64,000 nucleotides of DNA, taken from NCBI RefSeq assembly GCF_001632285.1, contig NZ_LWAH01000013.1, positions 186,001 to 250,000 of the forward strand, written 5' to 3'. This DNA comes from Moraxella catarrhalis (GTDB lineage: Bacteria; Pseudomonadota; Gammaproteobacteria; Pseudomonadales; Moraxellaceae). The position numbers were made by a program, and so were the translations under genes. Positions 36,564 to 48,216 of this stretch are shown here, piece by piece. The first letter of the stretch is position 1, and each line of letters begins with the position of its first letter. Under the pieces are notes generated by a model that did no database searches, had not been told where the DNA came from, and saw only the letters and a program-made list of their open reading frames with translations.

Positions 36564-37804
36564 AACACATCACCTTGTTTAAGTAACTTTATCTTAGCCG
36601 TGGCAATCTTACGAACCTTTTTATCCATCGTCAATATCCGCTCAAGCCCTAACACTTCATCACCAAAATCCTGTGAATAATCTTGGGCAATTGTCTTATC
36701 ATCTAGACAAGCCTTAACAATCACAGCAATATCTGTGAGGCAAATTTTTTCTGCCAAAAAAGCCTCTACCGCAATTTCGTTGGCGGTATTTAGTGCAATA
36801 CATGCCCCCGTGCCCAATCTTGCGGCATATCGTGCTAATTTTAGGCAGGCAAATTTATCCAAATCTGGTGCCAAAAATTTAAGACTGCCAAGCTGATACA
36901 AGTCTAAAGGCATGACGCCTGATTTGATACGCTCAGGATATGCCAATGCATGTGCAATGGGCGTTTTCATATCAGGCGTACCTAACTGTGCCAAAAAACT
37001 GCCATCAACATATTCCACCAAAGAATGTACAACGCTATTTGGGTGAATCACCACTTGAATTTGATGCTCTTTTAGGTCAAATAAATGACAAGCTTCAATC
37101 AGCTCAAGCCCTTTATTCATCATCGTAGCAGAATCAATGGAGATTTTTTGACCCATTGACCAATTGGGGTGATTTACCGCTTCTTTGACACTGGCATTTT
37201 GCATTTGTTTGATTGACTTATCCAAAAAGCTGCCACCAGAAGCTGTTAGCCACAGTTTTTTGATACCATAGGATGTATGGTGAATGGCGGTATTATCTGC
37301 TTGAATGGCGGCAGGCAAGCACTGGTAAATGGCATTGTGTTCTGAATCAATTGGTAAAATGGTTGCACCGTGTTTTTTGGCAGTTTTGATGACCAAATCA
37401 CCTGCCATCACAAGTGACTCTTTATTGGCCAATAAAATTCTTTTGCCTGCACCCGCTGCCGCCAATGTAGACGACAGACCTGCCGCACCAACAATGGCTG
37501 CCACGACCGTATCTACCGCTTCATCACTGGCAATCTCAATCAAACCTTCATCCCCTGAAAGTATGATAGTATCCAATCCTGCATCAGTAACTTTTTGGCT
37601 TAATTGTGCATAATTATCAGGCGAGGTGCAAATCTTGACAGGGTGAAATTCCATCGCCAATGCCAATAATTTATCGACACGAGAAAATCCTGTCAGTGCA
37701 TGAATGCGATAACGATTGGGATGCTGACGAATAATTGCCAGTGTACTATCACCGATAGAACCTGTTGCACCAAGTATTGCCAAAGATTGAAGCGTATCTG
37801 CCAT
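36560..37804 (-). CDS. dxr: 1-deoxy-D-xylulose-5-phosphate reductoisomerase
   Basis: A 414-residue NADPH- and metal-dependent enzyme making methylerythritol phosphate, the committed step of the MEP isoprenoid pathway. NADPH-binding ILGATGSIGDSTL lies at about 10-22, and LANKESLVMAG, LPIDSEHNAIYQCL and LTASGGSFLD form the active site. It lies between cdsA and rseP; upstream, uppS consumes the isoprenoids produced. Confidence 0.97.
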   Translation of the reverse strand: MADTLQSLAILGATGSIGDSTLAIIRQHPNRYRIHALTGFSRVDKLLALAMEFHPVKICTSPDNYAQLSQKVTDAGLDTIILSGDEGLIEIASDEAVDTVVAAIVGAAGLSSTLAAAGAGKRILLANKESLVMAGDLVIKTAKKHGATILPIDSEHNAIYQCLPAAIQADNTAIHHTSYGIKKLWLTASGGSFLDKSIKQMQNASVKEAVNHPNWSMGQKISIDSATMMNKGLELIEACHLFDLKEHQIQVVIHPNSVVHSLVEYVDGSFLAQLGTPDMKTPIAHALAYPERIKSGVMPLDLYQLGSLKFLAPDLDKFACLKLARYAARLGTGACIALNTANEIAVEAFLAEKICLTDIAVIVKACLDDKTIAQDYSQDFGDEVLGLERILTMDKKVRKIATAKIKLLKQGDVL

Positions 37805-37887
37805 TATTATCCTTAAATTTATTTTAATTACATTTTTTATTTGATTAATAAATATAATTAATAAACCTTATTAATCAATCAAGCTCA

Positions 37888-38736
37888 TCAAAAAGGCACT
37901 TGCATGGTTGCAAAGTACATTTTTATCCAAACTTCTGTAAAAATACCAAGTTTTAATAATAGCCAAAAACCCAATGCAAATATCGGTATCGCTGAAAGTA
38001 GCGAATCAATTCGATCCAAAATACCGCCATGACCTGGTAGAATTGTCCCAGAATCTTTAATACCTGCACGGCGTTTTAGCATAGATTCAAATAAGTCGCC
38101 CAGTATACTGGCAAGTACAGTTAGCCAAGACAAAATCAAAAACAATACCAATGACATACCAGACAGCTGCAAATAATAACCAACTGCCACAGTGACCACC
38201 CCAGAGACCATCAATCCACCGCATAAGCCTTCGATACTTTTATTGGGTGATACATTGGGTGCCATTTTTCGTTTGCCAAATTTTCTGCCAATAAAATAAG
38301 CCCCACTATCAGCACACCATACCAATAAAAACACATACATCAGCCACCAAGGCGACATCTGCCAAAGCCCATACATGGCGGTGATAGCAGCGGTGAGAAT
38401 GACCGCACCCATATACACCAGCCGCCTACCATACCAGCGTTCTTTATTGGGGTATTGTGCTACCCATGCCGTTGCCATTACCCAAATACCCAGCGATACT
38501 GCCCACCAAAATACCCAAGTCCAAGGCAGTGCAACTGATAACATGGTGATGATTAAAACTGCCAAAATAAACTGTACAGGCTGTCTGCATTTTGGCATGA
38601 GTTTTGTCCATTCATGTGCAGCGATCAAAACCCCAATGGCTAATAGTGGCAACACAAAAATCGGCATTGAGCTTGCAAATAACGCAAATCCAACAATCAA
38701 AACCAAAATTATTGCCGTTTTTATTCGTTGCCACAT
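37888..38736 (-). CDS. cdsA: Phosphatidate cytidylyltransferase
   Basis: A 282-residue membrane enzyme that makes CDP-diacylglycerol for phospholipid synthesis. Start ATG at 38736 (MWQRIKTAII) is chosen because AAGGA lies upstream within the alternative longer frame from TTG 38766. About seven to eight helices; the family signature near the C-terminus reads RAGIKDSGTILPGHGGILDRIDS, shortened here to KDSGTILPGHGGILDRIDS. Confidence 0.95.
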   Translation of the reverse strand: MWQRIKTAIILVLIVGFALFASSMPIFVLPLLAIGVLIAAHEWTKLMPKCRQPVQFILAVLIITMLSVALPWTWVFWWAVSLGIWVMATAWVAQYPNKERWYGRRLVYMGAVILTAAITAMYGLWQMSPWWLMYVFLLVWCADSGAYFIGRKFGKRKMAPNVSPNKSIEGLCGGLMVSGVVTVAVGYYLQLSGMSLVLFLILSWLTVLASILGDLFESMLKRRAGIKDSGTILPGHGGILDRIDSLLSAIPIFALGFWLLLKLGIFTEVWIKMYFATMQVPF

Positions 38737-38802
38737 GACTAAAACATCCTTGCAAAGAGTTATCAATTTTAAAGCGCTTTAACTATCAGTTGAATTCAGC
38801 AC

Positions 38803-39549
38803 TTAGGTTTTTTGGATTTGTTCGCTTGTCATGCCAAATCGACGCTCACGACCAGCAAAAATACGAATCATCTCATCAAGCTCATCACAGCCAAATTCAG
38901 GCCATAATGTGGGCGTAAAAAATAATTCAGCATATGCCGTCTGCCAAAGTAAAAAATTTGAAATGCGGTACTCTCCACCTGTACGAATCAGCATGTCCAC
39001 AGAAGGTAAATCCGCCAATTCAAGCTGCGTTTTTATCATTTGTATATCGATATCATCAGCAGATAAGTGACCCAATTCAACTTGTTTGGCAAGTTTTTTG
39101 GCGGCATTGGTAATGTCCCATTGTCCGCCATAGCTGATAGCAATCACCAAAGTCATCGCATCAAAATCTGCCGTCTTGGCTTCTGCCTGTGCCATAAGCT
39201 TTACCAAGTCGCCATCAATTTGACTTCTATCACCGATAAAACGCAGACGGATACGGTGCTGATTCATGCGTGGTAGCTGCTCGTAAATCGTTTGGGACAA
39301 AAGACGCATCAAAAGATCCACCTCATCTTTTGGGCGTGCCCAATTTTCACTTGAAAAGGCAAATACCGTCAGCACCTCAACCCCTAAAGCCAAACAATGC
39401 TCAACAATCGGATCAAGTGCATCTTTACCCGCCACATGGCCTGCACCTGTTGCCAGCTGTTTGGATTTACCAAAGCGATTATTGCCATCCATAATGATGG
39501 CAATGTGCTTGGGAATGATGGGTAAAGATTCACAAATTTGGGTTGTCAT
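38803..39549 (-). CDS. uppS: Undecaprenyl (polyprenyl) diphosphate synthase
   Basis: A 248-residue soluble cis-prenyltransferase that makes the C55 carrier lipid for peptidoglycan and other wall polymers. The start HIAIIMDGNNRFGKSK holds the catalytic aspartate; VLTVFAFSSENWARP and LIRTGGEYRISNFLLWQ are the other conserved blocks. It is 66 bases upstream of cdsA on the same strand. Confidence 0.96.
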   Translation of the reverse strand: MTTQICESLPIIPKHIAIIMDGNNRFGKSKQLATGAGHVAGKDALDPIVEHCLALGVEVLTVFAFSSENWARPKDEVDLLMRLLSQTIYEQLPRMNQHRIRLRFIGDRSQIDGDLVKLMAQAEAKTADFDAMTLVIAISYGGQWDITNAAKKLAKQVELGHLSADDIDIQMIKTQLELADLPSVDMLIRTGGEYRISNFLLWQTAYAELFFTPTLWPEFGCDELDEMIRIFAGRERRFGMTSEQIQKT

Positions 39550-39645
39550 GGTTTTACAATTACCGTCATTTAACTTTAAATCTAATCTAAATAAATGAAT
39601 AACATGGATAAAGAAAACTCCTTACCCATGCTATTTTATAATCAA

Positions 39646-40200
39646 TCACACTTCCATCAGTTCGCTTTCTTTTTTCTCTAGGCGACTATCAATGGTTGCG
39701 ATGAATTTGTCCGTTAATTTTTGAATGTCATCTGCAGCACGGCGTTCATCATCTTCTGATATTTCTTTATCTTTTAGCAAATCTTTAATATCACTTAGCA
39801 TATCACGGCGAATATTACGCACAGAAATGCGTGTTTGTTCAGCATCATTGCGAGCAATTTTTTGCATATCACGGCGTGTCTCTTCGGTCAAAGCAGGCAT
39901 TGGGACACGAATCACATCAGCGGTCATTGGATTTAGACCCAAATCCGCTTCACGGATTGCCTTATCAACAGCTTGTACCATAGACCGCTCAAATGGCTGC
40001 ACCAATAAAGTGCGACTGTCTTCTACATTGATACTGGCTACCTGATTTAACGGTGTATCAGAACCATAATAGCTGACCATCACGCCTGATAAAATCCCTG
40101 GATGGGCTCGACCCGTACGCAGCTTACTAAAAGCAGCTTCCAAAGCTTCGATAGATTTTTGCATGCGGCTTTCGCCATCTGTTTTAATTTCATTAATCAT
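39646..40200 (-). CDS. frr: Ribosome recycling factor
   Basis: A 184-residue protein that splits post-termination ribosomes with EF-G. Typical sequence throughout ([45 protein letters not shown]). Conserved neighbour of pyrH and uppS. Confidence 0.97.
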   Translation of the reverse strand: MINEIKTDGESRMQKSIEALEAAFSKLRTGRAHPGILSGVMVSYYGSDTPLNQVASINVEDSRTLLVQPFERSMVQAVDKAIREADLGLNPMTADVIRVPMPALTEETRRDMQKIARNDAEQTRISVRNIRRDMLSDIKDLLKDKEISEDDERRAADDIQKLTDKFIATIDSRLEKKESELMEV

Positions 40201-40305
40201 AAAATTTCCTTAATCATCACAATTGTCTAAATTTTTAACTCAATTTTATCTCACATATTTCATATAAATAAATTTTATATGAATATTAAGGTATAAATGC
40301 TAAGC

Positions 40306-41031
40306 TTAGTGATAAACTCGTGTACCTTCAGCCTCACCCATAACCACATTCAATAGCGCATTTGGTTTATTCATATCAAATACTTGTAGCGGTACATTAT
40401 GCTCTCGGCATAACGCAATCGCTGTTAAATCCATCACACCAAGCTTTTTTTCAAGCACTTCATCAAAACTCAAACTGTCAAATTTAACCGCATCATCATC
40501 GGTTGTTGGGTCTTTATCATAAACGCCATCAACTTTGGTGGCTTTTAAAATCAGCCCTGCTTCAATCTCGATGCCACGCAAGCACGCTGCGGTATCTGTG
40601 GTAAAAAATGGATTACCCGTACCTGCCACAAAGATACACACCTCGCCATTATTTAAGTGGCGTATCGCATCACGGCTAGAATATGACTCAACTACTGTAT
40701 CAATGGCAATCGCTGACATTAGGCGAGTTTTAATATTTCGGCGTACCAAAGCATCACGCATCGCCAAACCATTCATCACGGTTGCGAGCATGCCCATTTG
40801 GTCACCTGTCACACGACCAACCAACCCTTGTTTTTGTAGCGTACTACCACGGTACAAATTGCCACCACCAACAACAATACCAACTTGAACACCCAGCCCT
40901 CGAAGATGTGCAATGGATAGGCTCATTTGATCCAAGATATTAGCATCAATGCCCATATCACGACCGCCAGCCAACGCTTCACCCGATAGTTTTAATAAAA
41001 TGCGTGAAAATTGTGGATTTTTATCAGACAT
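40306..41031 (-). CDS. pyrH: UMP kinase
   Basis: A 241-residue hexameric UMP kinase of the amino-acid-kinase fold. The phosphate-binding start [13 protein letters not shown], the VGGGNLYRG loop and the [16 protein letters not shown] block are diagnostic. It heads the pyrH-frr-uppS-cdsA-dxr string. tsf and rpsB, the usual upstream genes, are absent; transketolase sits there instead. Confidence 0.97.
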   Translation of the reverse strand: MSDKNPQFSRILLKLSGEALAGGRDMGIDANILDQMSLSIAHLRGLGVQVGIVVGGGNLYRGSTLQKQGLVGRVTGDQMGMLATVMNGLAMRDALVRRNIKTRLMSAIAIDTVVESYSSRDAIRHLNNGEVCIFVAGTGNPFFTTDTAACLRGIEIEAGLILKATKVDGVYDKDPTTDDDAVKFDSLSFDEVLEKKLGVMDLTAIALCREHNVPLQVFDMNKPNALLNVVMGEAEGTRVYH

Positions 41032-41176
41032 ACAGCCCCCAAGCTGATTAAAGTGGCTTATTTCGCCCTTGCAAAATTAGGACATATTTTCCCAATTTTA
41101 GCATATTTCATCAATTTTTGATACTGATAAATGTGAGCAATCTAACCATCATCATTTTTAACCATTACTTAAAATA

Positions 41177-41211
41177 AAAAAATCGGGTGTCATACAATCA
41201 CCCGATTTTTT
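41177..41211 (-). terminator. Rho-independent terminator of tkt
   Basis: AAAAAATCGGGTG / CACCCGATTTTTT, 13 perfect pairs with a 9-base loop, 15 bases after the tkt stop; T-rich on both strands. Confidence 0.9.
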
Positions 41212-41225
41212 ATTATCTGATACGA

Positions 41226-43214
41226 TTAAAGTAAAGAATTTACCGCATCCACCACAGCTTGGGTTGTGATACCAAAATGCTCAAACAATACCTTGGCAGG
41301 TGCAGACTCTCCAAATGTCGTCATACCAACAACCTTGCCATCTAAGCCAACAAATTTATACCAATAATCCGTGATTGCCGCCTCAACAGCAACACGCACA
41401 CGAACATCAGATGGTAACACACTTTCGATATAACCACTGTCCTGCTTAACAAAAATCTCAGCACATGGCATAGAAACCACACGCACGCCTTCTAGTTGCT
41501 CATACGCCTGCATCGCAAGCTCAACTTCAGAACCTGTTGCGATGATGATGGCTTTAAGAGTACCTTTTTCGGGTGCTAAAATATATCCGCCTTTTTCGAT
41601 ATTCTGAATTTGCTCATCACTGCGAGATTGAAATGCCAAATTCTGACGAGATAAAATCAATGATGAAGGAGCGGTTTTTGTTTTAAGCGCCATCTTCCAT
41701 GCCACTGCTGTCTCAACAGTATCGCAAGGACGCCATACATAATGATTTGGGGTCATGCGTAAATTAGCAATCTGCTCGACAGGCTGGTGCGTTGGGCCAT
41801 CTTCACCCAGACCAATTGAGTCGTGAGTATAAACATTGATCACACGCTGCTTCATCAGCGATGACATACGCACAGCATTACGAGCATATTCCATAAACAT
41901 TAAAAATGTCGCTGTGTAGGGGATAAATCCGCCATGCAGTGCCACGCCGTTGGCAATTGCTGTCATGCCAAATTCACGCACACCATAATGAACATAATTA
42001 CCATCGGCGTACTCTTGAACACCTTTAGCACCTGACCACAAAGTTAGGTTTGAACCTGCAAGGTCAGCTGAACCGCCCAAGATTTCAGGTAAGTGTGGTG
42101 CAAGTGCTGCGATGGCGTTTTGGCTGGCTTTGCGTGTGGCGATACTTTCTGCTTTTTGGACGCAAGTTTGGATAAATTCATCTGCCAGCTGATCAAAGTT
42201 CTCTGGCAAATCACCACTGAAACGGCGTAAAAGCTCAGCAGCTTCCTTAGGATATTTATCTTGATACTCAGCAAACTGTTTATTCCAAGCTGCTTCATCG
42301 GTACTGCCTTTGGCGGTGGCATCCCAAGCACGATACATCTCATCGGTAATTATAAAAGGCGTGGTGTCCGCCCAGCCCATTTGCGTGCGTGTCAAAGCAA
42401 TTTCGTCTAAGCCCAAAGGTGCACCATGGCTAATTTCTTTACCTTGTTTATTAGGCGAGCCCAAACCAATAATGGTTTTGCAAATAATCAATGTCGGTTT
42501 GGCTGATTCTGCTTTGGCTTGATTGGTGGCATCACGAATGGCATCAGCATCATGACCATCAATTTTTAATACCTGCCAGCCATACGCTTCAAATCGTTTG
42601 GCAGTATCATCAGAAAACCAACCTTCAACCTCGCCATCAATTGAAATGCCATTATCATCATAATAAGCAATCAGTTTACCAAGCCCCAAAGTACCCGCCA
42701 GTGAGCATGCTTCATGGCTAACACCTTCCATCAAACAACCATCACCCAAAAACGCATAGGTAAAATGATCAATGATTGCATTGTCAGGTTTGTTAAACTG
42801 TGCTGCCAAAGTCTTCTCAGCCAACGCAAAACCAACGGCATTAGCAATACCTTGACCTAAAGGTCCTGTGGTTGTCTCGATACCATCGGCATAACCGTAT
42901 TCAGGATGACCTGCGGTTTTTGAATGCAGCTGACGGAAATTTTTAAGATCATCAATACTTAAATCATAACCAGTCAAATGCAGTAAAGCATACAATAACA
43001 TTGAGCCATGGCCATTAGATAGCACAAAGCGATCACGGTTTACCCATTTGGCATTTTTTGGATTATGGCGTAAAAACTCTCGCCATAGCACTTCTGCGAT
43101 ATCCGCCATACCCATCGGTGCCCCTGGGTGACCTGAGTTGGCTTGTTGGACGGCATCCATCGCAAGAATACGGATAGCATTGGCGTTATGGCGTTGGTTA
43201 AGTTCGATTGGCAT
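41226..43214 (-). CDS. tkt: Transketolase
   Basis: A 662-residue thiamine-diphosphate enzyme of the pentose phosphate pathway. Start ATG 43214 ([15 protein letters not shown]) has AGGA upstream and matches the family start; the frame extends 10 codons further without support. ThDP-binding block [13 protein letters not shown] to DDNGIS, pyrimidine domain from about 355, and ITATFLM-like [18 protein letters not shown] are all present. Monocistronic. Confidence 0.96.
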   Translation of the reverse strand: MPIELNQRHNANAIRILAMDAVQQANSGHPGAPMGMADIAEVLWREFLRHNPKNAKWVNRDRFVLSNGHGSMLLYALLHLTGYDLSIDDLKNFRQLHSKTAGHPEYGYADGIETTTGPLGQGIANAVGFALAEKTLAAQFNKPDNAIIDHFTYAFLGDGCLMEGVSHEACSLAGTLGLGKLIAYYDDNGISIDGEVEGWFSDDTAKRFEAYGWQVLKIDGHDADAIRDATNQAKAESAKPTLIICKTIIGLGSPNKQGKEISHGAPLGLDEIALTRTQMGWADTTPFIITDEMYRAWDATAKGSTDEAAWNKQFAEYQDKYPKEAAELLRRFSGDLPENFDQLADEFIQTCVQKAESIATRKASQNAIAALAPHLPEILGGSADLAGSNLTLWSGAKGVQEYADGNYVHYGVREFGMTAIANGVALHGGFIPYTATFLMFMEYARNAVRMSSLMKQRVINVYTHDSIGLGEDGPTHQPVEQIANLRMTPNHYVWRPCDTVETAVAWKMALKTKTAPSSLILSRQNLAFQSRSDEQIQNIEKGGYILAPEKGTLKAIIIATGSEVELAMQAYEQLEGVRVVSMPCAEIFVKQDSGYIESVLPSDVRVRVAVEAAITDYWYKFVGLDGKVVGMTTFGESAPAKVLFEHFGITTQAVVDAVNSLL

Positions 43215-43382
43215 CAGCAAAGTTCCTAACAAAATTTGCTTCATTATATCATATTTTCAGTATTTTTGGGCTTTGAAATTTGGTCATCAGATACTGACAA
43301 TCACCCAAGTACATTTTTGGCAATCATGCCTAATTTACCTTGTTTAAATGCCTAAAAAAGGCAATACTAAAATCACCCTTTC

Positions 43383-43407
43383 AAAAGCCGCTATCAAAGC
43401 GGCTTTT
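43383..43407 (-). terminator. Rho-independent terminator of serS
   Basis: AAAAGCCGCT / AGCGGCTTTT, 10 perfect pairs with a 5-base loop, 4 bases past the serS stop. Confidence 0.88.
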
Positions 43408-43410
43408 ATC

Positions 43411-44748
<1,338 letters not shown>

Positions 44749-44908
44749 TTATTCTTATTCTTATAATAGCAAATTTTCCCCCAAAACTTAAGCCAATTTC
44801 AAATCAAAGCAGTTAAAAATCAAAAAATTTTGACAAATATTAACTTTGGGTTTATTTTTTTGGATAAAATGGGTAATATAGGCAAATTCATCGTTAGGAT
44901 TTATCTCA

Positions 44909-45562
44909 ATGACCAAAGCACTTTATCCCTATACGCTAAAGCCCATCGCTTTAAACATGAGCGAAACTGAATTTTACGCAGCACAGTTATCATTGTTTGA
45001 AAAAGGCACAAGTCATTTTACACTAAAGTCCTTAAAACGCACAGAGTGGATTGTGATTGCCCTGATGGTTGTGGCGGCGATTGCAGGCTTGGTATTTGTC
45101 AGTGGCTATTCGACAATCATTTTTTGGCTTATGCTGATTTTGGTTGGTGTGTATCTGCTTGCTCGTACCTTGGGTATGAAATGGTATATGAAGCGTGAAT
45201 ATGAAAAACAAGTGGCAAGTACCCAAATGCCTGAACAGCTTCGCACTCTGCAATTAGGTGTACAATCACACGGGCTTGTTATGGCGATGCCTACATCCAC
45301 CGATCTGATGAAATCACCACAAATGCGAGGTATGCAAATGCGTGCAGGTGCAACGCAGTCAGCAACCATACCTTGGCATACAGTGAGTAGCTGGGATGAG
45401 ACAGATGACTATTTATTCATGATGTTTGACATGAAAGGTCAAAAAGGTAGCCAAATTATCCCGAAACGCCTCGAAAAACAAGGTCTACCCATCGATACCA
45501 TCAAAAAGCACCTAAGCCAAGTTAGGCCAAAAGGCTTAGAGTCTATGGTTCAAACGCCTTAA
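44909..45562 (+). CDS. YcxB-like membrane protein
   Basis: A 217-residue protein with two adjacent membrane helices (about 47-68 and 70-88) separating a short N-terminal from a longer C-terminal cytoplasmic part. The C-terminal segment IPWHTVSSWDETDDYLFMMF resembles the YcxB-type domain, where a strand pattern of this kind is conserved. Function unknown. Its stop overlaps the next start (TAATG). Confidence 0.6.
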   Translation: MTKALYPYTLKPIALNMSETEFYAAQLSLFEKGTSHFTLKSLKRTEWIVIALMVVAAIAGLVFVSGYSTIIFWLMLILVGVYLLARTLGMKWYMKREYEKQVASTQMPEQLRTLQLGVQSHGLVMAMPTSTDLMKSPQMRGMQMRAGATQSATIPWHTVSSWDETDDYLFMMFDMKGQKGSQIIPKRLEKQGLPIDTIKKHLSQVRPKGLESMVQTP

Positions 45563-45981
45563 TGCCGCTAAAACCTAATGCTAATAAATATGCCACCGCC
45601 CCATCATGTTTATGTCAATTTTATTCGGTGACACAGATGCTAAATCATATATTTGACACGCTCACAGCAGAAGATAAAAGTACGCTTAACGCTCATTTGA
45701 CCAGCAAACTAGAAGCATTAAACCTTCCTTTAAATATCGTAGAGGTGTTTTATGATGCCAGAAATCTGCCTTGTCCGATGCCCTTATTAAAAGCCAAAGT
45801 GACACTGCGTCATGTCACCGATAATCAAGCGCTGTATTTAATCGCTACCGACCAAAACTCTCAAAAAGACTTAGTGACCTATTGCAACAAAAACGCTCTG
45901 ATTGCCCATACTTGGCATAGTCATGACTTGACCAATGAGACGCCCATCTATCACTTTATCATTATCAAGCCTGCAAATTAA
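45562..45981 (+). CDS. TusA-family sulfurtransferase-like protein
   Basis: A 139-residue protein. The TusA motif DARNLPCPMPLLKAKVTL (cysteine near residue 73) carries the active cysteine that accepts persulfide in sulfur relay. About 60 residues precede the TusA domain, longer than usual; the overlapping ATG at 45562 may be right by coupling, but ATG at 45637 (MLNHIFDTL) is an alternative. Possible roles are tRNA thiolation or cofactor sulfur transfer; not resolved. Confidence 0.75.
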   Translation: MPLKPNANKYATAPSCLCQFYSVTQMLNHIFDTLTAEDKSTLNAHLTSKLEALNLPLNIVEVFYDARNLPCPMPLLKAKVTLRHVTDNQALYLIATDQNSQKDLVTYCNKNALIAHTWHSHDLTNETPIYHFIIIKPAN

Positions 45982-46164
45982 TATAAAACTGATTTAATAT
46001 AAAAAGATTTAATATAAAAAGATTTTATCAAACTCGGCATAAAAATTAAGGTTAGCCAAATTTTACAGATTGTAAAATTTATGTGATTAAAAGATTGGAT
46101 ACTAGCTAATTTTTGGAAAATTGCCTACAATAGTATCAAGATTTTGAGAATATATAGGGACAAA

Positions 46165-47280
46165 ATGGCACCCAAACGCACCCAAGATAACGATGATGAT
46201 TATGATCACAACCATGAAGGCTATGATGACACATATGACGATGAGTTTGATGAGGATTTGATTGAAGCGTTAGACGGCTTTCATGAGATTGATGATGAAG
46301 AGTACGCCGAAATCATCGATGATATTGATGATGATATCGATAAACCCAAAATTTCTGCTACGCCCAAAGCTCACAGTACACCATCTGACACAGATGCCAT
46401 TGCGACGCACGATCTAGTACCAGCCATGCCGACCCATTTGGCAGCACCTGGGGTGAATTTGGGTGCTTATATTAATACTGTGCATCAAATTCCTATTTTA
46501 ACACCCGAAGAAGAGCGTGCCTTGGCTGAGCGTTATTATCATGATGGCGATGTTGAAGCCGCTCGGCTGCTTGTGATGAGCCACTTAAGATTTGTCATTC
46601 ATATTGCACGCAGTTATTCAGGATATGGATTATCCCAAGCCGATTTGATCCAAGAAGGCAATCTTGGCTTAATGAAAGCCGTCAAACGCTTTGATCCTAA
46701 TAAGGGGGTGCGTTTGGTCAGTTTTGCGGTACATTGGATTAAGGCGGAGATTCATGAATTTGTCATCAAAAATTGGCGTATTGTTAAAGTTGCTACCACC
46801 AAAGCACATCGTAAATTATTTTTTAATTTACGCAGCCTAAAAAAATCCTCTAATCAGCTGACTTTAGATGAAGCAACTGCCATCGCCAATGATTTGAATG
46901 TGACTGTCAAGCAAGTTTTGGAGATGGAATCACGCTTGACCAGTTATGATGCGTCTTTTGAGGCACAAGATTCAGATGATGATGAAGGACGCTATGCCCC
47001 TCAGCTATTTTTGGAGGATGCGGTCAATCCTGCCGATGTCGTTGAGGAGGCAGATTGGGAAGAAAATACCACAACCGCACTCAAAGATGCGATGGAAACC
47101 CTAGATGAACGCTCTCGTGATATCATCACGCAGCGGTGGCTGGCTGACCAAAAATCCACATTACATGAGCTTGCGGCAACTTATAATATTTCGGCTGAAC
47201 GAGTTCGCCAAATTGAAAAAAATGCCATGAATAAAATCAAAGAAGCTATTACGCTTGATCGTATGATTATAGATGAATAA
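46165..47280 (+). CDS. rpoH: RNA polymerase heat-shock sigma factor RpoH with acidic N-terminal extension
   Basis: A 371-residue sigma-70-family factor. Start ATG 46165 has AGGGA 5 bases upstream; a TTG at 46144 is less likely. Region 2 (AARLLVMSHLRFVIHIARSY, GLMKAVKRFDPNKGVRLVSF), the RpoH box KAHRKLFFNLRS, and region 4 (STLHELAATYNISAERVRQI) are clear. RpoH is normally about 285 residues; here some 85-95 residues precede region 1.2, and residues 8-59 contain 28 D or E. The coding DNA there is rich in GAT triplets. The extension is described in the findings. Confidence 0.93.
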   Translation: MAPKRTQDNDDDYDHNHEGYDDTYDDEFDEDLIEALDGFHEIDDEEYAEIIDDIDDDIDKPKISATPKAHSTPSDTDAIATHDLVPAMPTHLAAPGVNLGAYINTVHQIPILTPEEERALAERYYHDGDVEAARLLVMSHLRFVIHIARSYSGYGLSQADLIQEGNLGLMKAVKRFDPNKGVRLVSFAVHWIKAEIHEFVIKNWRIVKVATTKAHRKLFFNLRSLKKSSNQLTLDEATAIANDLNVTVKQVLEMESRLTSYDASFEAQDSDDDEGRYAPQLFLEDAVNPADVVEEADWEENTTTALKDAMETLDERSRDIITQRWLADQKSTLHELAATYNISAERVRQIEKNAMNKIKEAITLDRMIIDE

Positions 47281-47357
47281 AAGGTTTCATTGGGCTAATT
47301 TGTTGTATTAGTATTTGTTGTATTATTCTTCATAATCACCATCAAATAGAAGGCTTT

Positions 47358-47741
47358 ATGACTGTTAAAATCAATTGGCTGTTAGTGGCGGCGCTTAATC
47401 TTGCTATAGGTGTCGCCTTTGGGGCATTTGGTGCACATGGACTTAAGCACATTGCTGATGAGTATGCGTTACAGATTTGGCAAACTGCCACGCTGTATTT
47501 GTTCATTCATGCGTTGGGCTTATTGGTTATTGGTGTTTTACAGCATATTGGGCGATATCGCTCTGCTTTGGCTGGCGTATTACTACAAATGGGTATTGTG
47601 ATATTTTCAGGCACACTGTATACCATGGCACTTGGTGCGCCTCGTTGGCTTGGGGCAATCACACCTATCGGTGGTGGTTTACTGATCATCGGTTGGCTTG
47701 TGTTTGCCTTACAAATCGCCAAAACGACTCGCTTGGCTTAA
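47358..47741 (+). CDS. DUF423 (YgdD-like) membrane protein
   Basis: A 127-residue inner-membrane protein with four helices. The start LNLAIGVAFGAFGAHGLKH, TATLYLFIHALGLL and the end LGAITPIGGGLLIIGWLVFA match the DUF423 family. Function unknown. It is followed 36 bases later by thiS. Confidence 0.88.
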   Translation: MTVKINWLLVAALNLAIGVAFGAFGAHGLKHIADEYALQIWQTATLYLFIHALGLLVIGVLQHIGRYRSALAGVLLQMGIVIFSGTLYTMALGAPRWLGAITPIGGGLLIIGWLVFALQIAKTTRLA

Positions 47742-47777
47742 CCCAATTTAACCAAAATTTAATCAAAAATTTAAACT

Positions 47778-47978
47778 ATGAAACAAGTAACTTTAAACGG
47801 ACAACCGACCCAGTCGGATCATTCAACGGTATTTGAATTGCTAAATGCCCACGGTCTGACCCAGGGGCGATTTGCAGTGGAGATTGATGAGATGCTCGTA
47901 CCAAAATCACGCTTGACGCTCACAGAGCTAAAAGATGGTATGAGTATCGAAGTTGTGCAAGCCGTTGGTGGTGGCTGA
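47778..47978 (+). CDS. thiS: Sulfur carrier protein ThiS
   Basis: A 66-residue ubiquitin-fold protein ending in GGG, of which the terminal Gly-Gly is adenylated by ThiF and thiocarboxylated for thiazole synthesis. The sequence (MKQVTLNGQPTQ ... VVQAVGGG) is typical. ThiG, the usual partner gene, is not next to it here; the following gene is a nitrilase-family amidase. Confidence 0.9.
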   Translation: MKQVTLNGQPTQSDHSTVFELLNAHGLTQGRFAVEIDEMLVPKSRLTLTELKDGMSIEVVQAVGGG

Positions 47979-48032
47979 TACACGCTGTATTGATACCAAA
48001 TTTAATCTTCGACAATCTAAAGTACCCAAAAA

Positions 48033-48080
48033 AATACCCAATGATGATCAAATGCCTGTTAGTGATCGTCATTGGGTATT
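48033..48080. terminator. Long hairpin between thiS and the amidase gene
   Basis: AATACCCAATGATGATCA / TGATCGTCATTGGGTATT, 18 pairs with one G-T and a 12-base loop. The downstream T run is poor on the plus strand but good (TTTTTT) on the minus strand. It may end the DUF423-thiS transcript or be a processed or regulatory structure. Confidence 0.55.
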
Positions 48081-48216
48081 GTTACTATCGCACAGCCTAC
48101 CCAATTTTGCAAGTATTTTTATGATGATCTTGTACAAATCCATCTAAATTGCCTTGACAATCCAAACAAATATCGATAGGTTAATCCAAAATCATCTAAA
48201 AAATCAAGGAAATGTC

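Noticed and set aside
46290..46350. GAT triplet repeats as a minisatellite
   Set aside because: They simply encode the acidic stretch of RpoH and are not regular enough to call a repeat array, though they are mentioned with that gene.
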